Below, one piece after another: positions 32,610 to 33,979 of a DNA stretch of 33,979 nt. The position numbers were made by a program, and so were the translations under genes. Location of the stretch: positions 1,982,102 to 2,016,080 of the forward strand of contig NZ_KB235958.1 of the NCBI RefSeq assembly GCF_000332355.1. The letters are read 5' to 3'. The stretch is from Baaleninema simplex PCC 7105. GTDB taxonomy: Bacteria; Cyanobacteriota; Cyanobacteriia; Cyanobacteriales; Geitlerinemataceae. The notes beneath the pieces are model-generated. The model saw nothing but the letters and a program-made list of their open reading frames with translations, was not told the origin of the DNA and made no database searches. The stretch's first letter is position 1; the number at the start of each line of letters is the position of its first letter.

Positions 32610-32709
32610 TTCGAGCTCAAAACTCAACGGCTGAAACCCTTGAAATTTCGTTCCCCATTCTCGATAGCAGAGCCTTTTTATCAGTAAGCTTGAATTACTC
32701 GAGATGCCC
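32590..32709. mobile_element. 120-bp MITE-like insertion at the end of SMI1 copy 2
   Basis: Seen by comparison: copy 1 reads GGGATCATCTAGTTTAAG without interruption (21532-21549), while here 120 bp lie between GGGATCATCT and TCTAGTTTAAG, duplicating TCT. Ends GGGGAACCTCGA and, inverted, GGGCATCTCGA. It includes CTGAAACCCTTGAAATTTCGTT, related to tracts in MITE-A and at 18400. Confidence 0.75.
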
Positions 32710-32819
32710 TCTAGTTTAAGTAATGAGTAAAAATATAGCAATCCTAACTCATTTGCGGTAATTTACCGGTTAAAACTCCTATCTGAAGGTTGGATTGTCT
32801 CTCTAGTGAGGAGGGGCTA
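32710..32819. other. ISKra4-type terminal remnant, second copy
   Basis: 32710-32805 repeat 21539-21633 almost exactly (AGTTTAAGTAATGAGTAAAA, then CTCATTTGCGGTAATTTACC) and break off before the palindrome, where toxin-tail coding sequence begins. No gene. Confidence 0.65.
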
Positions 32820-32903
32820 GTAGACTTAACAGCATTTCTTTACGTTTCGCCAGAAGGGAACGTCACATTAGCTAGCTACGGAAAAAGGGGACGAAACTCA
32901 TGA
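32820..32903 (+). pseudogene. C-terminal 27 codons of a head-toxin homologue
   Basis: VDLTAFLYVSPEGNVTLASY corresponds to YDLTAFLYESQEGLVVLASY at the very end of the 1501-aa protein. The rest of the toxin is gone. Its TGA (32901-32903) overlaps the next ATG as ATGA. Confidence 0.75.
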
Positions 32904-33187
32904 GCAAACCTAAAGAATTACTAAGTATCACAAAACTCTGTGAAAGGCTTAAATCAGTTTTTGAAAAAACGGCAGCAATAGAAAAAGAAGAGAGAAGCAA
33001 GAGAAGTCAATGTAATTGGACTACTATGCGTTACGCAGGAGAAAACTTCATGCGTAAAGTTTTCGACATTGGGCAAGCTCTTGAAATGAAGCGAATCCAG
33101 CGAAAAGATCTTCAACTTAAGCGAACACTTGAAGAAGTTAATTCAAAATTGCTCGGGTCTTCGGAGTTTGAGGTGATAATAGTATAA
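32900..33187 (+). pseudogene. Truncated homologue of the head-toxin immunity gene
   Basis: About 85 native residues aligned with the 18524 product (LCERLKSVFEKTAAIEKEER; KVFDIGQALEMKRIQRKDLQ; LEEVNSKL against LSEINDQL). The ISL3-type element begins at 33155 inside the gene, so the last 10 codons read its terminal repeat, and the C-terminal half is lost or beyond the element. Confidence 0.75.
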
Positions 33188-33979
33188 TAGAAAACAAATG
33201 CAGGCGGATCTAAAGATGAACTTTTTTGTAGAAGACTTAATCAACTTACCCAAAGTAAGAGTGAGAAGCGTGGTCAGGGAACGCGAAGCAATATTTTTGC
33301 AGCTAGGCTTTAGAGAAGAGGAAGTTGCCTGTCCTCATTGTGGCAAAAAAGACGGGCGAACTTAACCAAACACGAACCGTTAGAGTTCGAGACTTGCCCA
33401 TTTCGGGTCAACTCGTATATTTGCAAATACCACGGCGTCAGTTTTACTGTAAAAAAATGCCAACAATACTTTACAGAAGAACTAGACTTTATTGAAACTG
33501 GTCGAAGGTTTACTAGGCGGTACGAAGAATATATTTACGAGCGAGTAATCGCTAGTAGCGTCGAGCAAGTTAAAGAGAAGAAGACTTGTCTTGGCATCAG
33601 GTAAATGGAATTCATCAACAGGTATACGAACGCAAAAAAAAGTAAATTAGGGGACAAGTAAAAAGGTTAGGGTTTAGGACGAGATAGCAAAACATAAAAG
33701 GTCACAAAAAATTTGTAGACGGTAGTGAGCGATTTAGAGAAAGGAGAATTGATAGAAGTCATCGACTCTCACCAACAAGAAGAAATCGCTGAAGTTCTTC
33801 TACAGCAACCGTTAGAGGTCAGAGAGGCAGTCGAAGAAGTCAGTGTAGATATGTGGGGAGGATTTCCAAAGCTTATCGAAAAAGTGTTTCCCAATGCCCA
33901 AAATTGTCGTCGATAGATTTCACGTTATGAAAGCGGTGAATGACAATCTAAATAAAATCCGAAAGCAGGTGAAGTTTAA
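33155..33979 (+). mobile_element. ISL3-type element, left end and part (runs off window)
   Basis: Starts with GGGTCTTCGGAGTTTGAGGT, the same terminal repeat as MITE-A, and carries a decayed ISL3-type transposase. The right end is outside the window. Confidence 0.75.
33198..33979 (+). pseudogene. ISL3 family transposase, multiply frameshifted
   Basis: Pieces in different frames follow the ISL3 order: LPKVRVRSVVREREAIFLQL with zinc-type CPHCG, stopping at 33365; TVRVRDLPISGQLVYLQIPR; CKKCQQYFTEELDFIETGRR to 33603; then LGLDEIAKHK (first catalytic Asp) and, from 33725, SDLEKGELIEVIDSHQQEE, VSVDMWGGFP (second Asp) and FHVMKAVNDN at the edge. At least three frame breaks, so it is not functional here. 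Confidence 0.8.

Noticed and set aside
13857..33979. Prophage or eCIS structural cluster
   Set aside because: No tail, sheath, baseplate, spike, ATPase, integrase or capsid gene was seen; only toxin, immunity and transposon sequences.

Overview
The window is chromosomal DNA from a filamentous-type cyanobacterium. Evidence: frequent HIP1 octamers (GCGATCGC) in the first 13.6 kb, a PATAN-domain response regulator, a Uma2 nuclease-like gene, large pentapeptide-repeat genes, and a fused OMP decarboxylase/orotate phosphoribosyltransferase of cyanobacterial type. No RNA gene or CRISPR array was seen.

Layout. 1-1000: debris (IS5-type transposase tail, class III cyclase fragment beside a 25-bp-arm hairpin, possible frameshifted lipoprotein). 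1020-4178: PfkB-type sugar kinase (-), PATAN/REC regulator, Uma2 protein. 4387-7224: two tandem paralogous pentapeptide-repeat genes, the first broken by a 121-bp MITE with a perfect 8-bp target duplication. 7366-13502: housekeeping block (glmS, small membrane protein, Cof-type HAD phosphatase, DALR-domain protein, pyrF-pyrE fusion). 13857-33979: a 20-kb accessory island.

The island is the main discovery candidate. It looks like a polymorphic-toxin locus built as one long donor gene plus an array of alternative toxin/immunity cassettes. The 1501-residue head protein (13857-18362) ends in a conserved pre-toxin linker (core LGDDFDPAYDALQ) followed by a variable C-terminal domain and a putative immunity gene. 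Downstream, the linker recurs at least five more times, plus one copy with the core deleted. Linker copies stand before, or fused to, different partners: Hint + ADP-ribosyltransferase-like toxin, PD-(D/E)XK-nuclease-like toxin, deaminase-like toxin, truncated Hint, immunity-like proteins. A HExGH metallopeptidase-like ORF sits in the same array without a visible linker. Toxin ORFs are followed by small immunity candidates, three of them with ATGA overlaps; three SUKH (SMI1/KNR4) genes and one SUKH pseudogene are present. Most cassettes lack the head region and an obvious start or promoter, as expected for silent cassettes that can recombine into a full-length gene.

Mobile elements have reshaped the array: an ISKra4-type IS (1174 bp, 9-bp TSD), a 152-bp MITE (9-bp TSD), an IS1-type relic, a decayed ISL3-type element at the right edge, and three copies of a 121-bp MITE whose ends match that ISL3 element. 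Removing the ISKra4 element and the 152-bp MITE restores one frame from the linker through the deaminase domain, so a second head-gene copy once carried a deaminase toxin. HIP1 sites nearly vanish in the island (three seen, against more than twenty before it), consistent with a different history. All functions are inferred by reading; no database search was possible.
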